Source of the DNA: Rhodobacter sp. SY28-1
Lineage (GTDB): Bacteria; Pseudomonadota; Alphaproteobacteria; Rhodobacterales; Rhodobacteraceae
Direction: 5' to 3'
Length of the DNA: 64,000 nucleotides
Assembly: GCF_005222785.1 (NCBI RefSeq)
Contig: NZ_STGH01000002.1
Coordinates: 434,001 to 498,000 of the forward strand
The translations under genes and the position numbers were made by a program. Below the pieces are notes generated by a model that saw only the letters and a program-made list of their open reading frames with translations, was not told the DNA's origin and searched no databases. This document shows, in pieces, positions 46,903 through 56,825 of this stretch (position 1 is its first letter; every line of letters starts with the position of its first letter).

Positions 46903-47655
46903 TCACCCCTGCAGCGCCAGCCGCGTCTCCACCAGCCGCACCAGATGCGCCGCTGCGGCCTCGACATTCGACGGGGTCAGCAGGTCCCACTGCGCTGGCA
47001 ACAGCCACAGCGCCTCATAGGTCGTCGGCACCATCCGCACCCCGTCCAGATCGGCCCAAAGACTGTAATCGAGCTGCCGCGACATCGCTCCCCAGCCCTT
47101 GCTCGCAAATCCCAGGTTCAACACCATCCGCCCGCGCGGCACCTCGACACGCAGCTGATCGAGATCCGCGCACTCTTTCATCACCTTGCCGCCGAACCGC
47201 GCCTCCAGCGCGCCGCTGACCGCCTTGCGCAGTTTCGCAGGCGTCACCGGCACCGCCTCGGCAAAGCTCGTCACATGTGGAGCGGGCGGGCCCGCAGACT
47301 CCCCTTCCAGCCCCTGCAGTCGAATGAACCCCTCGATGCCGCCCGGGTCCGCCGCCAGCCGCGCCAGGTTCTTGACGTTCTGGAACCGAAGGTCCGGTCG
47401 CGCAGCCCCGGACCCTTCCACTTCCGCCACGACGGGCAGCCGTTTCACCAGGGCCGCCCGCTCATCATGGCTCAGGGCTCCCCCTGCCTGCGCCTCGGCC
47501 AGCTCCGACAACTGGTCGGCATAGTCCTCACGGTCGCGCTCGGTCATCCGGTCCAACGCGGCCAGACGGCGTAGCACAAAGGTCGACGGGCACCCCCGAA
47601 GCAGCGGAAACCCCTTGGCCGCCTCCTCCCGCCGATGCGCCCGAACCCCGTCCAT
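46903..47655 (-). CDS. Conserved-looking protein of unknown function
   Basis: A 250-residue cytosolic protein without signal or membrane segments. An Arg/Glu-rich N-terminus (AALDRMTERDREDYADQLSELAEA) is followed by FRFQNVKNLARL-like and VLNLGFASKGWGAMSRQLDYSLW. I do not recognise a domain. ATG 47655 follows a GGGGGG stretch; a GTG four codons upstream is the alternative. The 5' region carries three repeats (47681-47700, 47758-47800 and 47868-47882). Confidence 0.55.
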   Translation of the reverse strand: MDGVRAHRREEAAKGFPLLRGCPSTFVLRRLAALDRMTERDREDYADQLSELAEAQAGGALSHDERAALVKRLPVVAEVEGSGAARPDLRFQNVKNLARLAADPGGIEGFIRLQGLEGESAGPPAPHVTSFAEAVPVTPAKLRKAVSGALEARFGGKVMKECADLDQLRVEVPRGRMVLNLGFASKGWGAMSRQLDYSLWADLDGVRMVPTTYEALWLLPAQWDLLTPSNVEAAAAHLVRLVETRLALQG

Positions 47656-47680
47656 GTCGCCCCCCACGTCTCACCAGCGC

Positions 47681-47700
47681 AGGGTGCGCTACAGCGCACC
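47681..47700. repeat. Dispersed inverted repeat AGGGTGCGC...GCGCACC (copy 2)
   Basis: AGGGTGCGC-TACA-GCGCACC, matching the copy at 35296-35317. It lies 26 bp upstream of the start at 47655 and could fold near the ribosome site. Confidence 0.55.
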
Positions 47701-47757
47701 GCCCGTCAAACCCAACCCGCGCCGGGCGGGCAAACCACGCGCCGCTCGCTCACCTTG

Positions 47758-47800
47758 CGTCCCCTCTCCCTCCCGGGGGTGAGGGCCGGGGTGAGGGGCA
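47758..47800. repeat. Dispersed repeat CCCCTCTCCC...GTGAGGGGC (copy 2)
   Basis: CGTCCCCTCTCCCTCCCGGG followed by GGTGAGGGCCGGGGTGAGGGG, the same class as 17141-17184. Confidence 0.6.
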
Positions 47801-47867
47801 ATCCCGCAGATTAACAATCCCCTAACGCCCGCGACCAACTCCTTGAAATCAAATCACTCCCAGCGTT

Positions 47868-47882
47868 TGTCCACCGTGGACA
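47868..47882. repeat. 15-bp palindrome TGTCCACCGTGGACA (copy 2)
   Basis: Identical to the palindrome at 20724-20738, with similar flanking words. It lies 2 bp after the stop of the photolyase gene on the minus strand and about 210 bp upstream of the next minus-strand gene. Confidence 0.6.
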
Positions 47883-47884
47883 CC

Positions 47885-49405
47885 TCACACCAGTTCCCCT
47901 CGATCCAGCCGCGAAAGCACCCCCTCTGCCCCCGCCAGCACCGCCTCCCGGTGGCCCGCGTCCATCCCGTCCCAGACCCGGTACATCTGCCCCATCCGGG
48001 GGTTCCCCCTGAACCGCTCCCGGTGCCGCACCAGGAAGTGCCAGTACAGAAGGTTGAACGGACAGGCCCGCTCCCCCACCTTCTCCTTCACCCGGTAGGC
48101 ACAGCCCCCGCAGTGATCCGACATCCGGTCGATATAGGCGCCCGAGGACACATAGGGCTTCGACCCCAGCACCCCCCCATCGGCAAACTGGCTCATCCCC
48201 AGCGTATTCGGCGCCTCCACCCATTCGAAGGCATCAACATAGACCGACAGATACCATTCATGCACCGCTGCAGGGTCCACCCCAGCCAGCAGCGCGAAAT
48301 TCCCCGTCACCATCAGCCGCTGAATGTGGTGGGCATAGGCGAGGTCCCGCGTCTGCCCGACGGCAGCCTCCATGCAGGCCATCCCCGTCTCGCCCCCCCA
48401 GTAGACCCCCGGCAAAGCCCGGGAGTGCCCCAAGGCATTCCCCTCCAGATACGCAGGCCCCTTCAGCGCCCAGATCCCCCGCAAATATTCCCGCCAACCG
48501 ATCACCTGCCGGATGAACCCCTCCGCCGCCGCGATCGGCACCCGACCCGCCTTCCAAGCTGCCTGCACGGCAAGGCAAACCTCCATCGGCCCCAGAAGCC
48601 CGATGTTGAGATACGGAGAAATCACCGCGTGGCTGAGGTAAGCCTCCCTCTCCAGCATCGCATCCTGCTCCTCGCCAAAGCGCGGCAACCGCTCCTCGAC
48701 GAACTCGGCCAGCGCCGCAAGGGCCCCGGCCCGATCCGTCGCCCAGCGGAACGGCTTAAGCCGCCCGAAATGGGAAAACCTGACCTCCACCAGCCCGAGC
48801 ACCTCCTCCACCACCGCATCCGGCGCAAAGTCCCGTGGCCGCGCCCGCAGCAAATCAGCCTTCGCCGGCTTCCGGTTGTCGTGGTCAAAGTTCCACTGCC
48901 CACCCGCAGGCTGGTCCCCCTCCATCATCAACCCGGTCTTCCGCCGCATGTCGCGGTAGAACCATTCCATCCGCAGCTGCTTGCGCCCCTCGGCCCAGCA
49001 CGCGAACTCGGCTTCCGAGCACAGGAACCGGTCATCCTCCAGCACCCGTACCGGCAGCGGCAGGTCCTCCAGGTCCCGCAAAACCCGCCACTCCCCCGGC
49101 TTTGTCGCGATCACCTCAGCGGCCCCGAACTCCGCAGCCCGCCGCAACACCTCCCCGGACAAAGTCTGTGCGTTCTCTGGATCATCCAGCCTGGAATAGG
49201 CGACCCGCCACCCCTCTGCCCGCAACCCAGCGGCAAACTTCCGCATCGCCGCCAGGATCAGCGCGATCTTCTGCGGATGGTGGGGGACGCTCTCGCCCTC
49301 CTCCATCACCTCCGCCATGACCACCACATCCCGCGCCTTGTCCGCCGCCCGCAGGGCAGCCACCGAGGGCGTCAGCTGATCCCCCAGGACCAGGACCAGC
49401 CTCAC
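47885..49405 (-). CDS. phrB: FeS-BCP type (6-4) photolyase / cryptochrome (PhrB/CryB class)
   Basis: A 506-residue photolyase-related protein. It begins LVLVLGDQLT, the class signature, and has MEGDQPAGGQWNFDHDNRK, QVIGWREYLRGIW and AYAHHIQRLMVTGNFALLAGV (FAD region). C344, C432, C435 and C448 have the spacing of the four [4Fe-4S] ligands of Agrobacterium PhrB as I recall (350, 438, 441, 454). Start GTG 49405 overlaps the stop of the SDR gene as GTGA. It repairs (6-4) photoproducts or senses blue light; Rhodobacter CryB is a known regulator. Confidence 0.9.
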   Translation of the reverse strand: MRLVLVLGDQLTPSVAALRAADKARDVVVMAEVMEEGESVPHHPQKIALILAAMRKFAAGLRAEGWRVAYSRLDDPENAQTLSGEVLRRAAEFGAAEVIATKPGEWRVLRDLEDLPLPVRVLEDDRFLCSEAEFACWAEGRKQLRMEWFYRDMRRKTGLMMEGDQPAGGQWNFDHDNRKPAKADLLRARPRDFAPDAVVEEVLGLVEVRFSHFGRLKPFRWATDRAGALAALAEFVEERLPRFGEEQDAMLEREAYLSHAVISPYLNIGLLGPMEVCLAVQAAWKAGRVPIAAAEGFIRQVIGWREYLRGIWALKGPAYLEGNALGHSRALPGVYWGGETGMACMEAAVGQTRDLAYAHHIQRLMVTGNFALLAGVDPAAVHEWYLSVYVDAFEWVEAPNTLGMSQFADGGVLGSKPYVSSGAYIDRMSDHCGGCAYRVKEKVGERACPFNLLYWHFLVRHRERFRGNPRMGQMYRVWDGMDAGHREAVLAGAEGVLSRLDRGELV

Positions 49406-50061
49406 CACGGCACGACCTCGCCCTTCCAGTCGTAGAACCCGCCCGAAGCCTCCGGCCCCAACCACTCCAGCACCCGCAACAGGTTCCCCGCCGCCACCTC
49501 CGCAGACACCGACGGATGCCCTGCCCGCAAGCTTGGGGCCAAGCCCGTCTCTACCGTCCCCGGATGCAGGCTGACAAACACCGACAACGGATGCGTCCGC
49601 CGCGCCTCCACCGCCGCCGTCCGCACCAACTGGTTCAACGCCGCCTTCGCCGCCCGGTAGCCATACCAGCCGCCCAAGCCGTTATCCCCGATCGACCCCA
49701 CCCGCGCCGACAGCACCGCCAGCCGCGACACCCGATCCCGCGGCAACAACCGCAACGCATGTTTCATCACCAGCGCAGGACCCACCGCGTTCACCGCAAA
49801 CTGCGCCGCCAGCCCCTCTGCCGTCACCGCCCGCAGGGTCTTCTCCGGCCCGACGCCACCGATGACCAACGCCCCCGTCGCCACCACCACCAGGTCGAAC
49901 CCCGGCTCCAGGCCCGAGAACGCCGCTGCAACCGACGCCTCCTCCGTCACGTCCAGCCCATCGCCCGACCGAGACAGCCCGACAACCTCGCCCCGCCCCC
50001 GCAACTCCGTCACCAGCGCCCGACCGATCCCGCCCGACGCCCCCACCACCAATGCCCGCAT
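49402..50061 (-). CDS. Short-chain dehydrogenase/reductase (C-factor-like)
   Basis: A 219-residue SDR: nucleotide loop LVVGASGGIGRAL, VVVATGALVIGG replacing NNAG, YGYRAAKAALN with the catalytic Tyr-Lys pair, and LHPGTVETGL near the end, a mark of C-factor-like SDRs. The gene is translationally coupled to the photolyase gene (GTGA overlap); this SDR-photolyase pairing recurs in Rhodobacteraceae as I recall. The substrate is unknown. Confidence 0.85.
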   Translation of the reverse strand: MRALVVGASGGIGRALVTELRGRGEVVGLSRSGDGLDVTEEASVAAAFSGLEPGFDLVVVATGALVIGGVGPEKTLRAVTAEGLAAQFAVNAVGPALVMKHALRLLPRDRVSRLAVLSARVGSIGDNGLGGWYGYRAAKAALNQLVRTAAVEARRTHPLSVFVSLHPGTVETGLAPSLRAGHPSVSAEVAAGNLLRVLEWLGPEASGGFYDWKGEVVPW

Positions 50062-50126
50062 CTCGCCTCCAGCCTAGACGCCGGACATAGCGCGGCCGGG
50101 ACTCGCGACCATATTTGCCCATGTCA

Positions 50127-50146
50127 CAAATACTCCCGCCGGAGGC
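50127..50146 (+). repeat. Dispersed repeat CAAATACTCCCGCCGGAGGC
   Basis: Exact copy preceded by ATATTTGCCCATGTCA, in the 263-bp gap between the SDR and the SixA-type phosphatase genes. The rest of that gap shows no gene. Confidence 0.7.
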
Positions 50147-50324
50147 TCCGCACCCTCCACCCCCGGCAACGCTTTGGACAGGTCCGCGGCAGCGCCGCCG
50201 AGCGGGGGCTCGATGCCCCCCGAGGCGGCTCCCCCGTTCAAGCAATCGTCAAGCCCGCGCCAACGCGCCAGCCCAACACCTTGATTTGGTTGACTTGCTC
50301 GAGATGTCCTGCCTGGACGGCCCG

Positions 50325-50828
50325 TCAGGCGACGATCTCGCTCGGGACGATGAAATCCACCGTCACGCCCATCCCGAAACCGACTTCCGCCCAGTCTGCC
50401 ACATCGAAATCCGCCACCAGCGTCGCCCCGGTCGGATAGCGCCCGAACTCCGGGTTCGACGGAGGATGCGCCACCAGCCGGGCCGCGAAATCGGCGATTC
50501 CGGGATTGTGCCCGATCATCATCACCACATCCGCCTTGGCATGGCGCAGGACTGCCAGCATCACGTCCGGCCCCGCATGATACAGCGCCGGTTTAAGCTC
50601 CAGCACCGGTGCCCCCGGCAAGGCTGGCGCGATCCCCGAAAACGTCTTCCGCGTCCGAACCGCGTCGGAGCACAACACCTCGCCCGGCACATAGTCGCGG
50701 CTCGCCAGCCACTGCCCCAGATCCGCGGCAGCCGCCTTGCCGCGCTCGTTCAGGGGGCGGTCATGGTCGGGGGTCATCGGGTCGTCCCAGGAGGATTTCG
50801 CATGCCGCGTCAGGATCAACCGCTTCAT
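50325..50828 (-). CDS. Histidine phosphatase, SixA type
   Basis: A 167-residue phosphoglycerate-mutase-like phosphatase: LILTRHAKSSW with the phosphorylated His and Arg, DHDRPLNERGKAAA, VLCSDAVRTRKT and VMMIGHNPGI with the second His. In E. coli SixA removes phosphate from phosphohistidine proteins. Its ATG (50828) overlaps the stop of the upstream ferredoxin-like gene by 4 bp. Confidence 0.85.
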   Translation of the reverse strand: MKRLILTRHAKSSWDDPMTPDHDRPLNERGKAAAADLGQWLASRDYVPGEVLCSDAVRTRKTFSGIAPALPGAPVLELKPALYHAGPDVMLAVLRHAKADVVMMIGHNPGIADFAARLVAHPPSNPEFGRYPTGATLVADFDVADWAEVGFGMGVTVDFIVPSEIVA

Positions 50829-51481
50829 CTGTGGAACTGCCTCATGTGATAGGCCGACTGTTCGGGCAGTCTTGCATAGCTTTGCGACACCGGGCAAGCG
50901 CGGCGCACAAGGCAGGCGCCCGACAGGCACTCCGCCCCCTCTGCCCGGTCCAGCCAGGCATGGCACGCAGGCACGTCATACCCTGTGCCGGTCAGCGCCC
51001 CAGCGGGGCAGGCGGTCAGGCAAGGGGCCGCGCAGGCTTCACACGGTTTCGCCACTGGCGGCGGCACCTCGACCACTTCCTTCAGCGCCAATGCCCCACG
51101 AAAGCTGACCATCAACCCCTGCCCGGCATGGACCAGCAGCCGCACCGGACTGTCCCAGACCCGGCCCGTTCGCACCGCCCATTGGTAGAACGGATGATAC
51201 GGCGGCCCGCCGAAGGGAAACAGCGCCTTGGCCGCAAGATCACAGGCAATCCGCCCGATCACCCGCCGCGACCAGCGGTCGACGGGGTCAGGCCCCCCCC
51301 ATTCGGGCTGGGTCTTCAGATGCGTCCAGAACCCCGGCTCCTTCGGCCCAAGCAGCAGCAACGTCCGCGTGCCCGCCGGAAAGCCCTCCTCCCCCGGGCG
51401 CAGCGCAAAGCCGCCCAGCACCTCCAGCCGCTCTTCGGCCAGCAGCGCCTCTAGCGCCGGAAGGGTAACCCCAGCGCCCAT
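50825..51481 (-). CDS. Ferredoxin-like protein with two Fe-S motifs
   Basis: A 218-residue protein. The C-terminal part has CEACAAPCLTACPAGAL and later CLSGACLVRRACPVS, which read as two cysteine-rich cluster sites. The N-terminus contains RTLLLLGPKEPGFW and WSRRVIGRIACDLAAKALFPFGGPPYHPFYQWA, like the 4Fe-4S proteins related to QueG/epoxyqueuosine reductase but lacking their B12 region. Start ATG 51481 has GAGG before it; it overlaps the upstream gene by 31 bp. Confidence 0.7.
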   Translation of the reverse strand: MGAGVTLPALEALLAEERLEVLGGFALRPGEEGFPAGTRTLLLLGPKEPGFWTHLKTQPEWGGPDPVDRWSRRVIGRIACDLAAKALFPFGGPPYHPFYQWAVRTGRVWDSPVRLLVHAGQGLMVSFRGALALKEVVEVPPPVAKPCEACAAPCLTACPAGALTGTGYDVPACHAWLDRAEGAECLSGACLVRRACPVSQSYARLPEQSAYHMRQFHR

Positions 51482-52242
51482 GAAAGCCTCGCCGGTCTCT
51501 CGTCCTGCCATTCCAGCCCCACGGTCATCGCGTCATGCCCTGCCTTCGGTTGTGGCACATGGGTGCGGAAAATCCGGTCCCAGACCGACAGGCAGAAGCC
51601 GTAATTGCTGTCATGCTCCTCGCGGTGGATGGAATGGTGCACCCGGTGCATATCCGGCGTCACCAGCACCAGCCGCACCACCCGGTCCAACCCCCCCGGC
51701 AGGGCGAGGTTGGAATGGTTGAACAGCGCCGTCCCGCTCAAGAGGATCTCGAACACCAGTACCGCAAGCGCAGACGGCCCCAGCAGGTAAACCAGCCCGA
51801 TCTTCAGCCCCATCGAGGCGAGGATCTCGACCGGGTGGAACCGGAAGCCCGTCGTCACGTCCATGTCGCGGTCGGCATGGTGGACCCGGTGGAACCGCCA
51901 GAACAGGGGCACCTTGTGCGTCACCAGATGCTGCGCCCAGATCGCAAGGTCCAGGATCAGGACAGCCAGCACCAGGTCGACCCAGCCCGGCCAATCCACG
52001 CGGTTCAACAGCCCCCAACCCTGCGCCTCGGCATCCAGCGCCGCGCCGATGGCGAGAAGCGGCAGGACGATGGCAAGCCCGCGCAGCGCCAGTGTGTTTA
52101 GAAGCGTGATGCCCAGGTTCGTCGGCCAGCGCCGCCCGCGGGACAGGCTGCGGGCGCGGCGCGGCGCCAGCGGCTCCAGCCCCGCGAACAGGGCGAAGAG
52201 GCCGAGGAAAACCCCGCCGCGCCAGAGAAGGTCCTGCTCCAT
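51451..52242 (-). CDS. Sterol desaturase / fatty acid hydroxylase family protein
   Basis: A 263-residue membrane protein with four hydrophobic segments and the family's His clusters: HLVTH, HRVHH and HRVHHS, plus HSNLALPGG, which bind a di-iron centre. It likely hydroxylates or desaturates a membrane lipid or carotenoid. AGGAG precedes ATG 52242. It is first in a three-gene minus-strand run (this gene, ferredoxin-like, SixA); the ferredoxin-like protein could supply electrons. Confidence 0.85.
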   Translation of the reverse strand: MEQDLLWRGGVFLGLFALFAGLEPLAPRRARSLSRGRRWPTNLGITLLNTLALRGLAIVLPLLAIGAALDAEAQGWGLLNRVDWPGWVDLVLAVLILDLAIWAQHLVTHKVPLFWRFHRVHHADRDMDVTTGFRFHPVEILASMGLKIGLVYLLGPSALAVLVFEILLSGTALFNHSNLALPGGLDRVVRLVLVTPDMHRVHHSIHREEHDSNYGFCLSVWDRIFRTHVPQPKAGHDAMTVGLEWQDERPARLSWALGLPFRR

Positions 52243-52394
52243 ATGGCACTCCTGCACCCGATTCGCTGGGCAAGGTTAACAGGGCGAGGCGCGTGTTGCC
52301 GCCAGACAGGATGCCCGACGGATGCCAGACAGATAGCCGACACCTTACAGACCGATAAAATGCTGCTCTTTCAGCCGGTTAATCTACCGACCGC

Positions 52395-53294
52395 TCAGCG
52401 CCGGACATGCGGCTTCACCCGCGGCTCGGTGCTTCGGATCTGGCTCCCGGCGCCGTGGTCGGTGAACAGCTCCAGCAGGCAGGCGTTCGGCACCTTGCCG
52501 TCCAAGATCGTCACCGCCCGCGTCCCCTGCTCGATCGCCATCAGCGCGGTCTCGGTCTTCGGGATCATCCCGCCCGAGATCACCCCCTCCTCGGTCATCC
52601 GGCGGATTTCCTCGGGCGTGATCTGGGTCATCACCTGGCCACTCGCGTCCTTCACCCCCGGAACGTCGGTCAGCAGAAGCAACCGGTCCGCCTGCAAGGC
52701 GCCCGCGATGGCCCCCGCCGCCGTGTCGCCGTTCACGTTGAAGGTCTCGTTGTCCTTCATCCCCGTCGCCACCGGGGCCACCACCGGGATGATGCCAGCG
52801 TTGTAAAGGTCGCGCAGCACCTGCACGTTCATCTCGACCGGGCGGCCGACATAGCCCAGTTCCGGGTCGTCGGCCTCGCAGACCATCAGGTCGTCGTCCT
52901 TGCCGGAAATCCCCACGGCCCGACCGCCCGCATCCATGATCGCCTGCACAATCCGCTTGTTCACCAATCCCGACAGGATCATCTCGACCACCTGCACCGT
53001 GGCCTTGTCGGTGACCCGCTTGCCACGGACGAAGGTGGATTTTATCCCAAGCTTTTCAAGCATCTCGTTGATCATCGGCCCGCCGCCGTGGACCACCACG
53101 GGATGCACGCCGACCTGCTTCATCAGGACGATGTCGCGGGCGAATTCCGCCATCGCCGCATCGTCGCCCATCGCGTTGCCGCCGAACTTGACGACGACCA
53201 CAGCCCCCTCGAACCGCTGCAGATAGGGCAGCGCCTCGGACAGCATCTTCGCGGTGGTGATTGCGTCTTTCATGGTCAGGGTCTGCTGTTTCAT
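52395..53294 (-). CDS. argB: Acetylglutamate kinase
   Basis: A 299-residue enzyme phosphorylating N-acetylglutamate in arginine synthesis. Seen: [12 protein letters not shown] (phosphate-binding Lys), [51 protein letters not shown] and the N-terminal [22 protein letters not shown] helix that in hexameric enzymes mediates arginine feedback. GGAGG precedes ATG 53294. It is alone, not with other arg genes. Confidence 0.96.
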   Translation of the reverse strand: MKQQTLTMKDAITTAKMLSEALPYLQRFEGAVVVVKFGGNAMGDDAAMAEFARDIVLMKQVGVHPVVVHGGGPMINEMLEKLGIKSTFVRGKRVTDKATVQVVEMILSGLVNKRIVQAIMDAGGRAVGISGKDDDLMVCEADDPELGYVGRPVEMNVQVLRDLYNAGIIPVVAPVATGMKDNETFNVNGDTAAGAIAGALQADRLLLLTDVPGVKDASGQVMTQITPEEIRRMTEEGVISGGMIPKTETALMAIEQGTRAVTILDGKVPNACLLELFTDHGAGSQIRSTEPRVKPHVRR

Positions 53295-53398
53295 CGGGAC
53301 CTCCATCTTGACGCGCCGCATACGGCTTTTCCACCCCTCTGCCAAGCCTTGCCTTCCCCGTGCGCAAGCGTAGCCTGTGCCCTCAAAGGAGACATGAG

Positions 53399-54130
53399 AT
53401 GTCCGAGCAGAAAACCCTCGTCCTGACTGGCGCAAGCCGCGGGATCGGCCATGCCACCGTCAAGCGGTTTGGCGCCGAGGGGTGGCGCGTCCTCACCTGC
53501 TCGCGTCAGCCCTTCGACCCGCGCTGCCCCTGGCCAGGGGGCGAGGAGAACCACATCGAGATCGACCTTGCCGACCCCAACAAGACCATCGCCGCCATCG
53601 AGACGATCAAGGCCAAGGTCGGCGGCCGCATCCATGCCCTTGTAAACAATGCCGGAATCAGCCCCAAGGGGCCGGGCGGGGCACGGCTGAACACCATGAC
53701 GACCGACCTTCGCACCTGGGGCCATGTCTTCCACGTCAACTTCTTCGCCCCCGTCATCCTGGCGCGCGGGCTGAAGGACGAGTTGACGGCCACCAAGGGC
53801 TCCATCGTCAACGTCACCTCCATCGCCGGGGTCCGGGTCCACCCCTTCGCCGGGGCGGCCTATGCGACGTCGAAGGCGGCCCTCGCGGCATTGACCCGGG
53901 AAATGGCGCATGATTTCGGGCCCCTGGGCGTCCGCGTCAACGCCATCGCGCCGGGAGAGGTGGAAACCGCGATCCTCTCGCCCGGCACCGACAAGATCGT
54001 GGAACAACTGCCGATGCGCCGCCTGGGCCAGCCCAAGGAAGTCGCCGACGCGATCTGGTTCCTGTGCTCCGACCAGTCGAGCTACATCTCGGGCGCCGAA
54101 ATCGAGGTCAACGGCGGCCAGCACGTCTAG
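53399..54130 (+). CDS. Short-chain dehydrogenase/reductase
   Basis: A 243-residue classical [22 protein letters not shown] (cofactor loop), [49 protein letters not shown] with catalytic Ser, Tyr and Lys, and [12 protein letters not shown]. The substrate is unknown. AAGGAG precedes ATG 53399. It is divergent from argB, about 100 bp away, and convergent with the pentapeptide gene, whose stop is 4 bp beyond. Confidence 0.88.
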   Translation: MSEQKTLVLTGASRGIGHATVKRFGAEGWRVLTCSRQPFDPRCPWPGGEENHIEIDLADPNKTIAAIETIKAKVGGRIHALVNNAGISPKGPGGARLNTMTTDLRTWGHVFHVNFFAPVILARGLKDELTATKGSIVNVTSIAGVRVHPFAGAAYATSKAALAALTREMAHDFGPLGVRVNAIAPGEVETAILSPGTDKIVEQLPMRRLGQPKEVADAIWFLCSDQSSYISGAEIEVNGGQHV

Positions 54131-54134
54131 CGGC

Positions 54135-55799
54135 TCAGGGGCCGAAGTCGCCGATCCGGGTGATGCGGTAGGCCTTCCCATCAGGCGCGCGGGCGGCAAG
54201 GTCTTCGGCCTCGATGGAATTGTAGACGACCATGATCTCCAGCAGCGAGTTCAGGTCGACCGGCTCCATTGTGTAAAGCTCTGACCGGAACGTCTCCGGG
54301 GCGACCGAGGCGGCAAGCTTGGTCAGAAACTCGGGGTCGATGACCAGCGCCCCGTCGAAATCCGTCCGCTTCACGAAGGTCCCGCCGAAGTCAGCCGCAA
54401 GGATCACAGTCCCCCGCAGCGTCGCCGCCGACAGATCCGCATCGCCGAAGTCCACGCCGTCCAGAAGCGCGCCGTCAAAGCTTGCTCCGGCCAGTTCGGT
54501 GGCCGAAAAGTCGCTGGCAAGGATCGTCGCACGGCTGAAATCCGCCCCCGACATCCGCGTCGGGGTCAGCCCGTCCTGCGCCGGAAGGGGTGCCAGAACC
54601 TGATCGGGCGGCAGGGCGGCAAAGCGTGTGCTCTGGATATTGGCCAGCCGGAACCGGCTGTTTTCCAGGATCGCCGTCCCGAAGTCGCACTCGACCAGAT
54701 AACTGCCCGAGAAGTCCGCGAAGGAAAGCCGCGCTTGCTGGCCTGTCACCAGTTGCATGTCGGTCGCGCGCAGCACTGCGAAATCCAGATCCAGCCCGGC
54801 ATAGGTGAGATACTCCAGATTGCGGACACCGCTGGCCATCAGGACGCGCAGCAGTTGGCCGCGCTCGGGGCTTGCCGGCCGGTCGGTCAGATAGGTGCCC
54901 TCGGGCCGCTCGCTCCAGCCGAAATAGGCGCTTGCCTTGGCATAGCTGTCGCCCAGCACCTCGCGCCGCCCGGCCAGCGCCACGCGCCTGCCGTCGGACT
55001 GGTCCTCGGGCCGGAACCCATGATCCAGGAACCTGTAGGGCAAAAGCGCCCGCGAGATCGAGGTGATGCGCAACACAAGGCTGCGGTCCAGGTCGGCCAC
55101 CGGGTCCAGCACGTTGACCGGGTTGATCGTTCCATCGCCGTTCACCCGGTCCACCACCCGGCCCAGTTCCGCCGCGATCTCGGTGATCTCGACCGCCAGT
55201 TGCGCATTCCGCGCGGCTTCCGCCAGTTGCACATCGGTCTGGATCAGCTTGGTCTGCTCTTCGATACGCAGGTTCTGTTCGCGCAAAAGCTCGGTCTGGG
55301 TGGAAATCAGCTCGTTCTGCTTGAACAGAAGCGCCGTCCCCGCCAGTGCCGCCATCGCCGCGATCAGCGCCGTCAGGGACGCGATCACCCAGCGCCGGGT
55401 CGCGATCCAGGAATAGCGCGCCAGCACCATCGCCACCAGGTCCCGCGCCGCAGAAGTCGCCCCTGCGGGGTCACGCTCGATGGCCCGGTCCGCAATCCGT
55501 GCAAGGGGACTCGCGATCTCTTCCAGGGCCACTTCGGCATGGCCGAAAAGCTTCGTCAGCAGCGTCTTGCGCAGGGCGAGGATCAGGACGCCAAGGACTA
55601 GCACCACGATCAGCGCGGCCAGGAAGACCGACAGGATCAGCCCGGCGCTGTCGGCCAGGAACCCAACCGCCACATAGGCACCCAGCACTCCGGCGGCGAG
55701 CCCGAAGGCAAAGAACACCAGCCCCATGCCGCCAGCCGCAAGGCCGCCGCCTCCTGACGCCCGCGCTGGCGGCCCGGGCTCTGTGCCTGGCGTCGTCAC
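54135..55799 (-). CDS. Membrane protein with coiled coil and pentapeptide repeats
   Basis: About 554 residues from GTG 55799 (AAAGGGG 8 bp upstream). Two or three hydrophobic segments lie near residues 24-75 and 140-160, then a coiled coil ([28 protein letters not shown] region), then a globular part, then pentapeptide repeats of A(D/S)FS-type from about residue 375 to 495 ([39 protein letters not shown]). The final segment has [23 protein letters not shown]. It is probably an inner-membrane scaffold. It is divergent from ttcA. Confidence 0.75.
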   Translation of the reverse strand: MTTPGTEPGPPARASGGGGLAAGGMGLVFFAFGLAAGVLGAYVAVGFLADSAGLILSVFLAALIVVLVLGVLILALRKTLLTKLFGHAEVALEEIASPLARIADRAIERDPAGATSAARDLVAMVLARYSWIATRRWVIASLTALIAAMAALAGTALLFKQNELISTQTELLREQNLRIEEQTKLIQTDVQLAEAARNAQLAVEITEIAAELGRVVDRVNGDGTINPVNVLDPVADLDRSLVLRITSISRALLPYRFLDHGFRPEDQSDGRRVALAGRREVLGDSYAKASAYFGWSERPEGTYLTDRPASPERGQLLRVLMASGVRNLEYLTYAGLDLDFAVLRATDMQLVTGQQARLSFADFSGSYLVECDFGTAILENSRFRLANIQSTRFAALPPDQVLAPLPAQDGLTPTRMSGADFSRATILASDFSATELAGASFDGALLDGVDFGDADLSAATLRGTVILAADFGGTFVKRTDFDGALVIDPEFLTKLAASVAPETFRSELYTMEPVDLNSLLEIMVVYNSIEAEDLAARAPDGKAYRITRIGDFGP

Positions 55800-55882
55800 C
55801 CCGTCCACCCCTTTCCACGGGATTGACGATGACAAAGCGCAGCCTTTATGGCAATCGGCTTGCCATGCTGCAGGGGACGCCC

Positions 55883-56749
55883 ATGCTTGACGACGCCGAC
55901 GACATCCACCCGCTGTTCCACGGCGCGCCGAAGGGGCTGGAGTTCCGCAAGCTGCGGAAACGCCTGGTGCAACAGGTGCGCGAGGCGATCGACACCTACG
56001 GCATGGCGCGCGCGGGCGACCGCTGGCTGGTCTGCCTGTCCGGGGGCAAGGACAGCTATACCCTTCTCGCCATCCTCACCGAGCTGAAATGGCGCGGGCT
56101 TCTGCCGGTGGACCTTCTCGCCTGCAACCTTGACCAGGGCCAGCCGAACTTCCCCGCGACCGTGCTGCCTGAGTTCCTGACCCGGATGGGCGTGCCGCAC
56201 CGGATCGAATACCAGGACACCTATTCGGTGGTCATCGACAAGATCAAGCCCGGCGGGACGATGTGCTCGCTCTGCTCCCGCCTCCGGCGCGGCAACCTCT
56301 ACCGCATCGCCCGCGAGGAAGGCTGTTCGACGGTCGTCCTCGGCCACCATCGCGACGACATCCTTGAGACGTTCTTCATGAACCTCTTCCACGGCGGACG
56401 GCTTGCCAGCATGCCGCCGCGCTTACTGAACGAGGACGGCGACCTCTTCGTCGCCCGCCCCCTCGCCTTTGTCTCCGAGGAAGACTGCGGCAAGTTCGCC
56501 AGCGCGATGAACTATCCGATCATCCCCTGCGACCTTTGCGGCAGCCAGGAAGGGTTGCAGCGCGCCCAGGTGAAAAGGCTCCTCGACGAATGGGAGACCC
56601 GGACCCCTGGCCGCAGGCAGGTCATGTTCCGGTCCTTGATGAACGTGCGGCCCTCGCACCTTGCCGACCCGACGCTGTTTGACTTTGCGGCACTCTTTGC
56701 CGCCACGGGAGATCGTGAGAATTTTCCGCAACTTTCGGGTGAGCGTTAA
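55883..56749 (+). CDS. ttcA: tRNA 2-thiocytidine biosynthesis protein
   Basis: A 288-residue PP-loop enzyme that thiolates C32 of certain tRNAs. PP-loop SGGKDS at residues 53-58; C128-x2-C131 and C216-x2-C219 bind the [4Fe-4S] cluster; [27 protein letters not shown] is the core family motif. I use ATG 55883 (MLDDADD...), with CAGGGGA 5 bp upstream, as in Rhodobacter TtcA; the frame is open back to ATG 55829 close to the divergent gene's start. Confidence 0.93.
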   Translation: MLDDADDIHPLFHGAPKGLEFRKLRKRLVQQVREAIDTYGMARAGDRWLVCLSGGKDSYTLLAILTELKWRGLLPVDLLACNLDQGQPNFPATVLPEFLTRMGVPHRIEYQDTYSVVIDKIKPGGTMCSLCSRLRRGNLYRIAREEGCSTVVLGHHRDDILETFFMNLFHGGRLASMPPRLLNEDGDLFVARPLAFVSEEDCGKFASAMNYPIIPCDLCGSQEGLQRAQVKRLLDEWETRTPGRRQVMFRSLMNVRPSHLADPTLFDFAALFAATGDRENFPQLSGER

Positions 56750-56825
56750 GGAACTGATCAGGAACATCCGCCTAGCCTGACCTCGAACCGCGGGCATCAG
56801 GCCCGCCTTTTCGGGGGCGACTGGC

